Source of the DNA: Stenotrophomonas maltophilia
Lineage (GTDB): Bacteria > Pseudomonadota > Gammaproteobacteria > Xanthomonadales > Xanthomonadaceae
Assembly (NCBI GenBank): GCA_002386405.1
Contig: DGIP01000050.1
Location: 1-14,978 of the forward strand
Direction: 5' to 3'
Length of the DNA stretch: 14,978 nt
The notes under the pieces are model-generated. The model was not told the origin of the DNA, did not search any database, and saw only the letters and a program-made list of their open reading frames with translations. Of this stretch, positions 1-7,612 are shown piece after piece. Positions within the stretch are counted from its first letter, which is position 1. Every line of letters begins with the position of its first letter. Position numbers and translations under genes: made by a program.

Positions 1-697
1 GCGCGCCCGCGCGCCCGGCCACCAGCGCTTCCAGGTCGCTGGCGACCTGCCGGCGCAGGGCCAGGCCGTCGTTGCGCAGCCAGTCGTCGGCCAGGCCGGG
101 GTGGCCCCGGGCGGCATCCAGCGCTTCGCGGGCGCTCGCTTCGCTGTGGCCCTGGGCCTGCAGCCACGCCAGGCTTTCCTCGCGCGGCGGCAGTTTGAAT
201 TCCAGGCGCTGGCAGCGGCTGCGCACGGTGGCCGGCAGGCGCGCCGGGTCGCTGCTGATCAGCCACAGGTAGCGGCCGGGCTGCGGCTCTTCCAGGGTCT
301 TGAGCAGGGCGTTGCAGGCGGCACGGTTGATGGCGTCGGCCGGGTCCACCACCACCACCTGGGCGATGCCGTACTGCGGGGTGAGCGAGAGCTTCTGGGA
401 GATCTCGCGCACCTGCTCGATGACGATCTCGGTGCGCAGCTTGTCGCCGGATTTGTTCGGAATGAACGACACCAACTGCAGGTCCGGGTGGGTGCCGGCG
501 GCGATCAGCTGGGTGGCGCGCTGGGCCGCGGCCGGCTCGCCCCGGGTCAGCACGTGGGTGGCCATGCGCAGCGCTACCTCGCGCTTGCCCAGCCCGGCCG
601 GGCCGCAGATCAGCAGGCCATGGCCCAGCCGGCCAGCGTCGAGCGCGGCGATGGTCTGGTCATAGGCACGCTGCTGCCAGGGGGAAAACTCAGCCAT
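1..697 (-). CDS. holB: DNA polymerase III delta' subunit (partial, C-terminus beyond window)
   Basis: Clamp-loader subunit delta', which helps load the beta sliding clamp on DNA. The first 232 residues are visible; the C-terminal collar domain lies beyond the window start. The AAA+ fold is clear: P-loop GPAGLGKR (32-39), GTHPDLQ (68-74), LLKTLEEP (131-138) and the SRC motif (160-162) that supplies the arginine finger to the neighbouring subunit. E. coli delta' has four zinc-binding cysteines between the P-loop and the THPD motif; none is present here, and that segment is a few residues shorter. The P-loop keeps GxGK, which E. coli has lost. The ATG overlaps the end of tmk by 8 bases, so translation is probably coupled. 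Identity is secure from motifs and from the tmk-holB order. Confidence 0.95.
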   Translation of the reverse strand, partial: MAEFSPWQQRAYDQTIAALDAGRLGHGLLICGPAGLGKREVALRMATHVLTRGEPAAAQRATQLIAAGTHPDLQLVSFIPNKSGDKLRTEIVIEQVREISQKLSLTPQYGIAQVVVVDPADAINRAACNALLKTLEEPQPGRYLWLISSDPARLPATVRSRCQRLEFKLPPREESLAWLQAQGHSEASAREALDAARGHPGLADDWLRNDGLALRRQVASDLEALVAGRAGA

Positions 698-1358
698 TGC
701 CGCCCTCCTTGGTGAGGTATGCGTTGATGGCATCCACGACCTGGGCGGCCACGCCGGCCTGGTCCTGGCTGGCGTCGATCAGGCGGAACCGGGTGGGGTC
801 CTGGCTGGCGCGCTCGCGGAACACCGCGCGCACGCGCTGGAAGAAATCGTCCTGCTCGCTTTCGATGCGGTCTGGCCACAGGTCGCGGCCGTTGGCGCGG
901 GCGCGGCCCACGGCCACGTCCACATCCAGCAGCAGGGTCAGGCCGGGCAGCAGGCCCACGGCGCGGCGTTCCAGCTCGGCAATCCACGCCGGCTCCAGGC
1001 CACGGCCACCACCCTGGTAGGCGTAGCTGGAATCGGTGAAGCGGTCGCTGAGCACGTAGCAGCCCCGGCGCAGGGCCGGTTCGATCACCTGGCGCACGTG
1101 CTGGGCACGGGCGGCGAATACCAGCAGCAGCTCGGCTTCGGCGCTGAGCGGTTCGGCGGCGATCTCCGCATCCGGGGTCAGCACCAGCGCGCGGATGCGT
1201 TCGGCCAGCGGGGTGCCGCCGGGTTCGCGGGTCAGCACCACCTCGTGGCCGTGTGCCTGCAGGGCGGCGCGGATGGCGTTGAGGGCGGTGGTCTTGCCGG
1301 CGCCCTCGCCGCCTTCCAGGCTGATGAACCGCGGGTGGCGGCGCAGTGCGGGGCTCAT
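690..1358 (-). CDS. tmk: Thymidylate (dTMP) kinase
   Basis: Phosphorylates dTMP to dTDP with ATP in the cytoplasm, an essential step of dTTP synthesis. 222 residues, close to the usual 205-215. Visible: P-loop GGEGAGKTT (16-24), the REPGGTPLAE segment (44-53), the DRF motif (105-107) followed by TDSSYAYQGGGRG for nucleotide binding, and an arginine-bearing lid around RARANGRDLWPDRIE (152-166), as in E. coli-type enzymes that carry the catalytic arginine in the lid rather than in the P-loop. The start ATG overlaps the mltG stop in an ATGA (1355-1358), and its own end overlaps holB, so mltG-tmk-holB form a tightly coupled block. No oddities seen. Confidence 0.97.
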   Translation of the reverse strand: MSPALRRHPRFISLEGGEGAGKTTALNAIRAALQAHGHEVVLTREPGGTPLAERIRALVLTPDAEIAAEPLSAEAELLLVFAARAQHVRQVIEPALRRGCYVLSDRFTDSSYAYQGGGRGLEPAWIAELERRAVGLLPGLTLLLDVDVAVGRARANGRDLWPDRIESEQDDFFQRVRAVFRERASQDPTRFRLIDASQDQAGVAAQVVDAINAYLTKEGGNG

Positions 1359-2419
1359 TGCGGGGCCGCCTGCGGCTGGGCGCGCTGCTGGCGCAGCTGC
1401 TGCAGGTAACGCGCCACGGCGGCGTTGTGGTCGGTGTAGTTGGCCGAGAACACGTGCGCGCCGCTGCCATCGCCCACGGCCACGAAGTACAGCGCATCGC
1501 CGGCGGCCGGGCGTGCAGCAGCCTGCAGGGCATCGCGGCCCGGCATGGCGATCGGCGTGGGGGTGAGCCCGGCGCGGGTGTAGGTGTTGTACGGCGTATC
1601 GGTGGTGAGGTCGCGCTTGCGGATGTTGCCGTCGTAGCTGCTGCCGATGCCGTAGATCACGGTGGGGTCGGTCTGCAGGCGCATGCCCATCTTCAGGCGG
1701 CGCATGAACACGCCGGCAATCTGCGGGCGCTCGCTGGGCAGCGCGGTTTCTTTTTCGATGATGGAAGCCAGGATCAGCAGCTCATACGGCGAATTCAGCG
1801 GCAGGTCGTCGGCGCGGCTTTCCCAGGCGGCAGCCAGTTCCTTTTCCATGGCGGCGTGGGCGCGCTTGAGCACGTCCAAGTCGGTATCGCCGCGCTGGTA
1901 GACGTAGGTCTCGGGCAGGAAGCGGCCTTCCGGGTGCTGGCCGGGGAAGCCGAGCGCCTTCATCAGCGCGGCATCGTCCAGTTCGTCGGTCTTGTGGATC
2001 AGCGGATCGGCGCGCTTGAGCGCGGCACGCAGCTGGCGGATGTTCCAGCCTTCGACGATGGTGACGCGGTGCTGCAGGGTGCGGCCCTGGCGCATGCGGG
2101 TGAGCAGTTCGCGCGGGGTGAGCTTGGCGTCCAGCGCGTATTCGCCGACCTTGAGCTTGCCCGCGGCGTCCAGCTGGCGCGCGAGCAGCTGCCACTGGGT
2201 GTCGTTGCCTTCATCCACGCCGGCATCGCGCAGTTTGCGTACGACGGTCTGCAGGCCGTCGCCCGGGGCGATGACCACGCTGGGCTGGTCGGGGCTGATG
2301 GCGGTGTCGGCGAAGCCGCTCTGGCTGTGCCAGAACCATGCGCCGGCGGCGGCCAGCAGCAGTGCGCCGAGCAGCAGTACCGCCAGGACGGTGAGACAAC
2401 CTCGTTTTACGCCTGCCAT
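1355..2419 (-). CDS. mltG: Endolytic murein transglycosylase MltG (YceG-like)
   Basis: Inner-membrane lytic transglycosylase that cuts nascent peptidoglycan strands and is thought to set glycan chain length. 354 residues. There is one N-terminal membrane anchor (about 10-30), then a LysM-like region around 50-130, then the catalytic YceG domain. The catalytic glutamate is E222 in LASIIEKET (217-225), followed by the conserved RPQIAGVFMRRLKMGMRLQTD and the PTPIAMPG segment near 287. The ATG at 2419 is preferred because GAGG lies five bases upstream. A GTG at 2446 would add nine residues, but it falls inside a GTAG palindrome and has no better ribosome site. It lies downstream of pabB and overlaps tmk by four bases. 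Confidence 0.95.
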   Translation of the reverse strand: MAGVKRGCLTVLAVLLLGALLLAAAGAWFWHSQSGFADTAISPDQPSVVIAPGDGLQTVVRKLRDAGVDEGNDTQWQLLARQLDAAGKLKVGEYALDAKLTPRELLTRMRQGRTLQHRVTIVEGWNIRQLRAALKRADPLIHKTDELDDAALMKALGFPGQHPEGRFLPETYVYQRGDTDLDVLKRAHAAMEKELAAAWESRADDLPLNSPYELLILASIIEKETALPSERPQIAGVFMRRLKMGMRLQTDPTVIYGIGSSYDGNIRKRDLTTDTPYNTYTRAGLTPTPIAMPGRDALQAAARPAAGDALYFVAVGDGSGAHVFSANYTDHNAAVARYLQQLRQQRAQPQAAPQ

Positions 2420-2440
2420 GCATTCCTCGGTGGGTAGTGC

Positions 2441-2463
2441 AGCCACGCAGGGCGTGGCTCTAC
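2441..2463 (-). repeat. GTAG palindromic repeat (SMAG/REP-like), copy 1
   Basis: On the minus strand this reads GTAG followed by AGCCACGC, a three-base loop and GCGTGGCT: a perfect 8-bp stem with GTAG at one end. Plus-strand bases 2434-2437 also read GTAG, so the unit is nearly symmetric beyond the stem. This is the layout known for SMAG repeats of Stenotrophomonas maltophilia (REP class, mobilised by RAYT transposases). It sits 22 bases upstream of the mltG start, in the mRNA between pabB and mltG, where it could fold as a processing or stabilising hairpin. Confidence 0.8.
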
Positions 2464-2482
2464 GGGTTTATCGTTTCAGCGT

Positions 2483-2505
2483 GGACACGCATGGCGTGTC
2501 CCTAC
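2483..2505 (-). repeat. GTAG palindromic repeat (SMAG/REP-like), copy 2
   Basis: Second unit in the same orientation as copy 1. On the minus strand it reads GTAG, then GGACACGC, a three-base loop and GCGTGTCC, again an 8-bp stem. On the plus strand both copies are followed by the same nine bases CTACGGGTT (2460-2468 and 2502-2510). The stem sequences differ between copies, but the geometry is the same, which fits two related repeats inserted as a pair. No RAYT transposase gene lies in the window. Confidence 0.8.
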
Positions 2506-2530
2506 GGGTTCGCCCTACAGCATACCTTGC

Positions 2531-3886
2531 TCATTCCTGGCGGCCGAGCGCGCGCATCAGGCCGCGGGCCTTGGCGCGGGTTTCATCCAGTTCCCTGGCC
2601 GGATCCGAATCGACGACGATGCCGGCGCCGGTGCGGAACGCGGCGTGGGTGCCGGCCACTTCGGCGGTGCGGATGAGGATGTTCAGGTCCAGGTCGCCGT
2701 CGCGGTTCAGCCAGCCGAACGCGCCGGTGTAGGCGCCGCGGGCGGTCTGTTCCAGCTCGGCGATGATCTGCATGCAACGCACCTTGGGGCAGCCGGTAAT
2801 GGTGCCGCCGGGGAAGGTGGCGGCGATCACCTGGCCGGGGCTCACGCCCGGGCGCAGGCGGCCACGCACGTTGCTCACGATGTGGTGCACGTGGGCGTAG
2901 CTTTCCACGCTCATCAGCTCGTCCACTTCCACGCTGCCGGCAGTGCAGATGCGGCCCAGGTCGTTGCGCTCCAGGTCGATCAGCATCACGTGTTCGGCGC
3001 GCTCCTTGGGGTGGCCGACCAGCTCGCGGATGCGCTCGGCATCGTCGTCGCCGGCGAAACGCGGGCGGGTGCCGGCAATCGGGCGGGTCTGCACGTCGTC
3101 GCCATGCACCGAAACCAGGCGCTCCGGTGAGGAGCTCACCACTGCCCTGCCCTGCGCGATGAACAGGCCGGCGAACGGTGCCGGGTTGGCCACGCGCAGC
3201 TGCGCGTACAGCGCCTGCGGTGACAGCGCCGCATCGAAGTGCGCGATCCAGCGCCGCGACAGGTTCACCTGGAACACATCGCCGGCACGCAGGTAGTCGA
3301 TGACCTTGCCCACGCCGTCGGTGAAGCGCGTGGGCGCGTCCTCTTCCATCTGCGCCGGGGGCTGCCACTGCGGCAGCGGCGGCAGCGTGGCGGTGGCGTC
3401 CAGGTCCTGCAGCAGGGTGTCGAGCTGGGCGGCGTGGTCGGTTTCGCACACGGCGTGGAACTGGCCCAGCACGCGGTCGTGCAGCACGGCGGCCGGGCAG
3501 CGCAGCGCAAGTGCACTGGGCAGGCCGTCGGCGCGCTCCGGCAGGCTGAGCACGGTTTCGATCTGGCCAGCCAGTTCGTAGTCGAGCATCAGCGCCCAGC
3601 CACCCCGGAACGGCAGCCCGGTTTCTTCGCGCGGCAAACGCAGGGACTGCCAGTGCGCGTCGAGCACGTCGAGGAAGCTGCCGGCATGCGCGGCACCGTC
3701 GTGGTCGCGCACCACGCCATCGGCCTGAAGCGCCAGCGATTCACCGTTGCCCATCAGCAGCAGGTCCCAGCGGCCCTGCGCGGTGCCCGAGGCGGTGGAT
3801 TCCATCAGCAGCGGGTAACGCTCCGGCGCCAGCCGCTGAAGCGCAAGCAGGTCGGTGGTGTCGGGCAGCAGGCGGGTCTGGAACAT
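2531..3886 (-). CDS. pabB: Aminodeoxychorismate synthase component I (PabB)
   Basis: Converts chorismate plus ammonia (from the PabA glutaminase) to 4-amino-4-deoxychorismate for folate synthesis. 451 residues, typical for PabB. The chorismate-binding domain is complete: LRAGDVFQVNLSRR (199-212), SSSPERLV (251-258), HVMLIDLERNDLGR (299-312), FPGGTITGCPK (358-368), YTGAFGW (386-392), and RTGAGIVVDSDP then ELDET near the C-terminus. The motif at 269-273 is PIAGT. E. coli PabB has PIKGT, whose lysine is a catalytic nucleophile; alanine there is usual in anthranilate synthase TrpE. The fab-mltG location and short N-terminal domain still favour PabB, but a TrpE-like activity cannot be excluded from sequence alone. 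It takes the place pabC has in E. coli. The ATG at 3886 has no strong Shine-Dalgarno sequence. Confidence 0.85.
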   Translation of the reverse strand: MFQTRLLPDTTDLLALQRLAPERYPLLMESTASGTAQGRWDLLLMGNGESLALQADGVVRDHDGAAHAGSFLDVLDAHWQSLRLPREETGLPFRGGWALMLDYELAGQIETVLSLPERADGLPSALALRCPAAVLHDRVLGQFHAVCETDHAAQLDTLLQDLDATATLPPLPQWQPPAQMEEDAPTRFTDGVGKVIDYLRAGDVFQVNLSRRWIAHFDAALSPQALYAQLRVANPAPFAGLFIAQGRAVVSSSPERLVSVHGDDVQTRPIAGTRPRFAGDDDAERIRELVGHPKERAEHVMLIDLERNDLGRICTAGSVEVDELMSVESYAHVHHIVSNVRGRLRPGVSPGQVIAATFPGGTITGCPKVRCMQIIAELEQTARGAYTGAFGWLNRDGDLDLNILIRTAEVAGTHAAFRTGAGIVVDSDPARELDETRAKARGLMRALGRQE

Positions 3887-3927
3887 GGCAGGGCAACCAA
3901 AGTAAGTGCGGGGGCCAGATACACCAA

Positions 3928-3946
3928 GGCCGCCAAGATGGCGGCC
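3928..3946 (-). terminator. Stem-loop after fabF, possible weak terminator
   Basis: A perfect 8-bp stem, GGCCGCCA with TGGCGGCC, around a three-base loop, 26 bases beyond the fabF stop. On the minus strand it is followed by TTGGTGT rather than a true T-run. It probably slows or protects RNA rather than ending transcription fully. Confidence 0.4.
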
Positions 3947-3972
3947 CGGTGCGGTGGCGTTGGAAGGCGCGA

Positions 3973-5235
<1,263 letters not shown>

Positions 5236-5294
5236 TGCAGATTCTCCTGACCCGGGTAATGCGGGGTTGACGCGGTGTAACGCTCAAAAGCACA

Positions 5295-5312
5295 GGGCCG
5301 CAAGCGCGGCCC
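5295..5312 (-). terminator. GC-rich hairpin between acpP and fabF (second of two)
   Basis: A perfect 7-bp stem (GGGCCGC / GCGGCCC) with a four-base loop. On the minus strand it is followed by TGTGCTTTT, a weak U-tract. It probably acts as a partial terminator or 3'-end stabiliser that keeps acpP mRNA above fabF mRNA. Confidence 0.45.
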
Positions 5313-5327
5313 CATGGGTTTGCTGCA

Positions 5328-5355
5328 CGCGGTGGCGGTAAGCACCACTACCGCG
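5328..5355 (-). other. Imperfect hairpin just after acpP (first of two)
   Basis: On the minus-strand RNA, 12 paired positions with one A-C mismatch and one G-U pair enclose a GCUU loop. It begins 16 bases after the acpP stop and precedes the hairpin at 5295-5312. No T-run follows, so an RNA-stability or processing role is likelier than termination. Confidence 0.4.
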
Positions 5356-5371
5356 CGCAAGCCGCCCGACA

Positions 5372-5611
5372 TCACGCCTTGACGTGAGCCTTGACGTAGT
5401 CGATCGCAGCCTGGACGGTGCTGATCTTCTCGGCTTCTTCGTCCGGGATCTCGCACTCGAATTCTTCTTCCAGCGCCATCACCAGTTCAACGGTGTCCAG
5501 CGAGTCGGCACCCAGGTCATCGACGAACGATGCGGTGGTGACAACTTCTTCTTCCTTGACGCCAAGCTGTTCGACGACGATTTTCTTGACGCGTTCTTCG
5601 ATGGTGCTCAT
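5372..5611 (-). CDS. acpP: Acyl carrier protein
   Basis: Small acidic carrier that holds growing acyl chains on 4'-phosphopantetheine during fatty acid synthesis and supplies phospholipid and lipid A synthesis. 79 residues, the family norm. The modification site is S37 in the [19 protein letters not shown] segment (33-51). The short helix-rich fold and strongly negative charge fit. The ATG at 5611 is preceded by GGAG at normal spacing; longer upstream reading is not supported. It sits between fabG and fabF. A 153-base gap upstream leaves room for its own promoter, and two hairpins follow, as expected for a gene needed in much higher amounts than its neighbours. Confidence 0.99.
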   Translation of the reverse strand: MSTIEERVKKIVVEQLGVKEEEVVTTASFVDDLGADSLDTVELVMALEEEFECEIPDEEAEKISTVQAAIDYVKAHVKA

Positions 5612-5650
5612 TGGATATCGCTCCAGATGGAGTAGTGGTTCAAAAAGTGA

Positions 5651-5665
5651 CGCCATCAAATGGCG
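5651..5665 (-). promoter_or_regulatory. Small hairpin in the acpP 5' leader
   Basis: CGCCAT and ATGGCG form a perfect 6-bp stem with a three-base loop. On the minus strand TCAC and then five T follow. It lies about 40 bases before the acpP start. It could act as a weak attenuator or mRNA-protecting hairpin; the stem is short, so the call is tentative. Confidence 0.25.
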
Positions 5666-5678
5666 ATGGCCGTGGGAT

Positions 5679-5707
5679 AGTGTAGTGGAAACCGCAGGGG
5701 CCTTGCA
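5679..5707 (-). promoter_or_regulatory. Candidate acpP promoter
   Basis: In the fabG-acpP gap the minus strand has TACACT (5684-5679) as a possible -10 box. A poor -35 match, TGCAAG (5707-5702), lies 17 bases upstream. Transcription would begin near 5672, giving a leader of about 60 bases. A private acpP promoter is common in this cluster; the boxes here are weak. Confidence 0.3.
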
Positions 5708-5764
5708 TGGCTGCAAAACTCCATTTGGATCAACCACTTGCGGCGCAGTCCCTGCACCACATGC

Positions 5765-6508
5765 TTACGGCATGTACATGCCGCCGTTCACATGGAGGGT
5801 TTCGCCGGTGATGTAGCTGGCCGAGGGACCGGCCAGGAACGCCACCGCATTGGCGATGTCGGAAGGCTCGCCCAGGCGTTCCAGGGCGATGGTCTTGACC
5901 AGGCCGGTGCGCTGTTCTTCCGGCAACGCCTTGGTCATGTCGGTATCGATGAAGCCCGGCGCCACCACGTTGACGGTGATGCCACGCGAGCCGATTTCCT
6001 TGGCCAGCGACTTGGAGAAGGCGATGATGCCGGCCTTGGCCGCGGCGTAATTGGCCTGGCCGGCATTGCCGGTCACGCCGATCACCGAGGCGATGTTGAT
6101 GATGCGGCCCTTGCGCGCCTTCATCATGCCGCGGATGACGGCCTTGGAGGTGCGGTAGACGCTGGTCAGGTTGGTGTCGAGGATGGCCTGCCAGTCCTCG
6201 TCCTTCATGCGCAGCAGCAGGTTGTCGCGGGTGATGCCGGCGTTGTTGACCAGGATGGTGATGGCACCGAATTCCTTGGCAATGCCGTCCAGCACGGCCT
6301 CGAGCGCGGCCGGGTCGGTCACGTTCAGCGCGCGGCCGTGGCCGCCTGCGGCAGCCAGGCGCTCGCCGATGGCAGCGGCACCGGAATCGGTGGTGGCGGT
6401 ACCGATGACGGTCGCGCCCTGCGCGGCCAGTGCATCGGCGATCGCCGCGCCGATGCCACGGCTGGCGCCGGTCACCAGTGCGATTTCACCCTGAAGGGGC
6501 TTGCTCAT
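5765..6508 (-). CDS. fabG: 3-oxoacyl-ACP reductase (FabG)
   Basis: NADPH-dependent short-chain dehydrogenase that reduces 3-oxoacyl-ACP to 3-hydroxyacyl-ACP. 247 residues, typical for FabG. Visible: cofactor loop TGASRGIG (13-20), NNAG (88-91), N113, and the catalytic S141, Y154 and K158 (YAAAK), then PGFIDTDMT (184-192) and the C-terminal TGETLHVNGGMYMP. The ATG at 6508 is chosen because GAGGA lies eight bases upstream and the protein begins as FabG usually does; the reading frame is open a further 46 codons upstream, but that stretch is proline/arginine-rich and unlike the family. It follows fabD by 76 bases. Confidence 0.97.
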   Translation of the reverse strand: MSKPLQGEIALVTGASRGIGAAIADALAAQGATVIGTATTDSGAAAIGERLAAAGGHGRALNVTDPAALEAVLDGIAKEFGAITILVNNAGITRDNLLLRMKDEDWQAILDTNLTSVYRTSKAVIRGMMKARKGRIINIASVIGVTGNAGQANYAAAKAGIIAFSKSLAKEIGSRGITVNVVAPGFIDTDMTKALPEEQRTGLVKTIALERLGEPSDIANAVAFLAGPSASYITGETLHVNGGMYMP

Positions 6509-6584
6509 GCTCAGTTTCCTCGAACGGGACCGGTCCGCAGCACCGGCCCGGGGGCTGGCACGTGGCGAACGCGGTCGAAAGTCA

Positions 6585-7529
6585 TCAGGCGGCCCAGGTC
6601 TCGCGGGCCGTCTCGAAGTCGGCGGGCGTGGACAGTGTGCGCGCATCCAGGTTCTTGTCGATGCGCTTGATCAATCCACTGAGCACCTTGCCGGGGCCGC
6701 ATTCGGCCACGCGGGTCACGCCGCGCGCAGCCAGGGCTTCGACGCAGCCGGTCCACTGCACCGGCAGGTACAGCTGCTGGACCAGGGCGGTGCGGATGGC
6801 ATCGATGCCGTCGTGCACGCGGGCATCCACGTTCTGCACCACCGGCAGGGTCGGCACGCGCCAGTCCAGGCCGGCCATGGTTTCGGCCAGGCGGTTGGCG
6901 GCTTCGCGCATGAGCGGGGTGTGCGAAGGCACGCTGACGGCCAGCTTCACGGCCTTGCGCACGCCCTTTTCGGCCAGCAGCGCCAAGGCGCGGTCGACGG
7001 CGGCGGCATCGCCGCCAATGACGATCTGGCCGGGCGAGTTGTAGTTGGCGGGCACCACCACCTGGCTGCCGGAGGCCTGTTCACAGACTTCCTTGACGAG
7101 GGCGTCTTCGGCGCCGAGCACGGCGGCCATGGCGCCCACGCCGGTCGGGGCGGCGTCCTGCATGAACTGGCCACGCAGGCGCACCAGGTGGGCACCGTCA
7201 CGCAGGGTCAGCGCGCCGCCGGCCACCAGGGCGGTGTACTCGCCCAGGCTGTGCCCGGCCAGCACGGCCGGCTGGGCACCGCCCACCGCCTGCCATGCGC
7301 GCCACACGCCGATGCTGGCGGCCAACAGGGCCGGCTGGGTGTACTCGGTGCGGTTGAGCATCTCTTCCGGGCCGCCCTGCGACAGCGCCCACAGGTCCAC
7401 GCCGGCGCCATCGGAGGCTTCGGTGAACGCTTCACGCACCTGCGGGTGCAGTTCAGCCAGTTCAGCCAGCATGCCCAGCGACTGCGAGCCCTGGCCGGGG
7501 AACACGAAAGCGAGATTGGAATCGGTCAC
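6585..7529 (-). CDS. fabD: Malonyl-CoA:ACP transacylase (FabD)
   Basis: Transfers malonyl from CoA to AcpP, supplying the extender unit for FabH and FabF. 314 residues with the GTG start at 7529; E. coli FabD has 309. Visible: FPGQGSQ near the N-terminus (10-16), nucleophile S94 in AGHSLGEY, R119, H203 in PSHTPLM and the QQLYLPVQWT segment (251-260). The GTG is preferred over an upstream in-frame start because family members begin just before AFVFPGQGSQ. A small inverted repeat (7530-7541) directly precedes GTG and overlaps the purine-rich GGCGGA, so the ribosome site may be partly paired in the mRNA. A TATCAT at 7567-7562 could be a -10 box, but its -35 is poor. Confidence 0.95.
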   Translation of the reverse strand: MTDSNLAFVFPGQGSQSLGMLAELAELHPQVREAFTEASDGAGVDLWALSQGGPEEMLNRTEYTQPALLAASIGVWRAWQAVGGAQPAVLAGHSLGEYTALVAGGALTLRDGAHLVRLRGQFMQDAAPTGVGAMAAVLGAEDALVKEVCEQASGSQVVVPANYNSPGQIVIGGDAAAVDRALALLAEKGVRKAVKLAVSVPSHTPLMREAANRLAETMAGLDWRVPTLPVVQNVDARVHDGIDAIRTALVQQLYLPVQWTGCVEALAARGVTRVAECGPGKVLSGLIKRIDKNLDARTLSTPADFETARETWAA

Positions 7530-7612
7530 GCGGAGTTCCGCCTGCAAAAAACGAACGGCGAATGATAAGGGGGAATACCGCGCTTCGTCTGTACTGGCGC
7601 GTATTGAGGGGG

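Noticed and set aside
2420..2446. GTG start that would lengthen MltG by nine residues
   Set aside because: The GTG lies within a GTAG palindrome; the downstream ATG has a better Shine-Dalgarno sequence and leads straight into the membrane anchor.
6526..6550. Inverted repeat CCGGT / ACCGG in the fabD-fabG gap
   Set aside because: Only five pairs around a seven-base loop with no T-run; expected by chance at this GC content.
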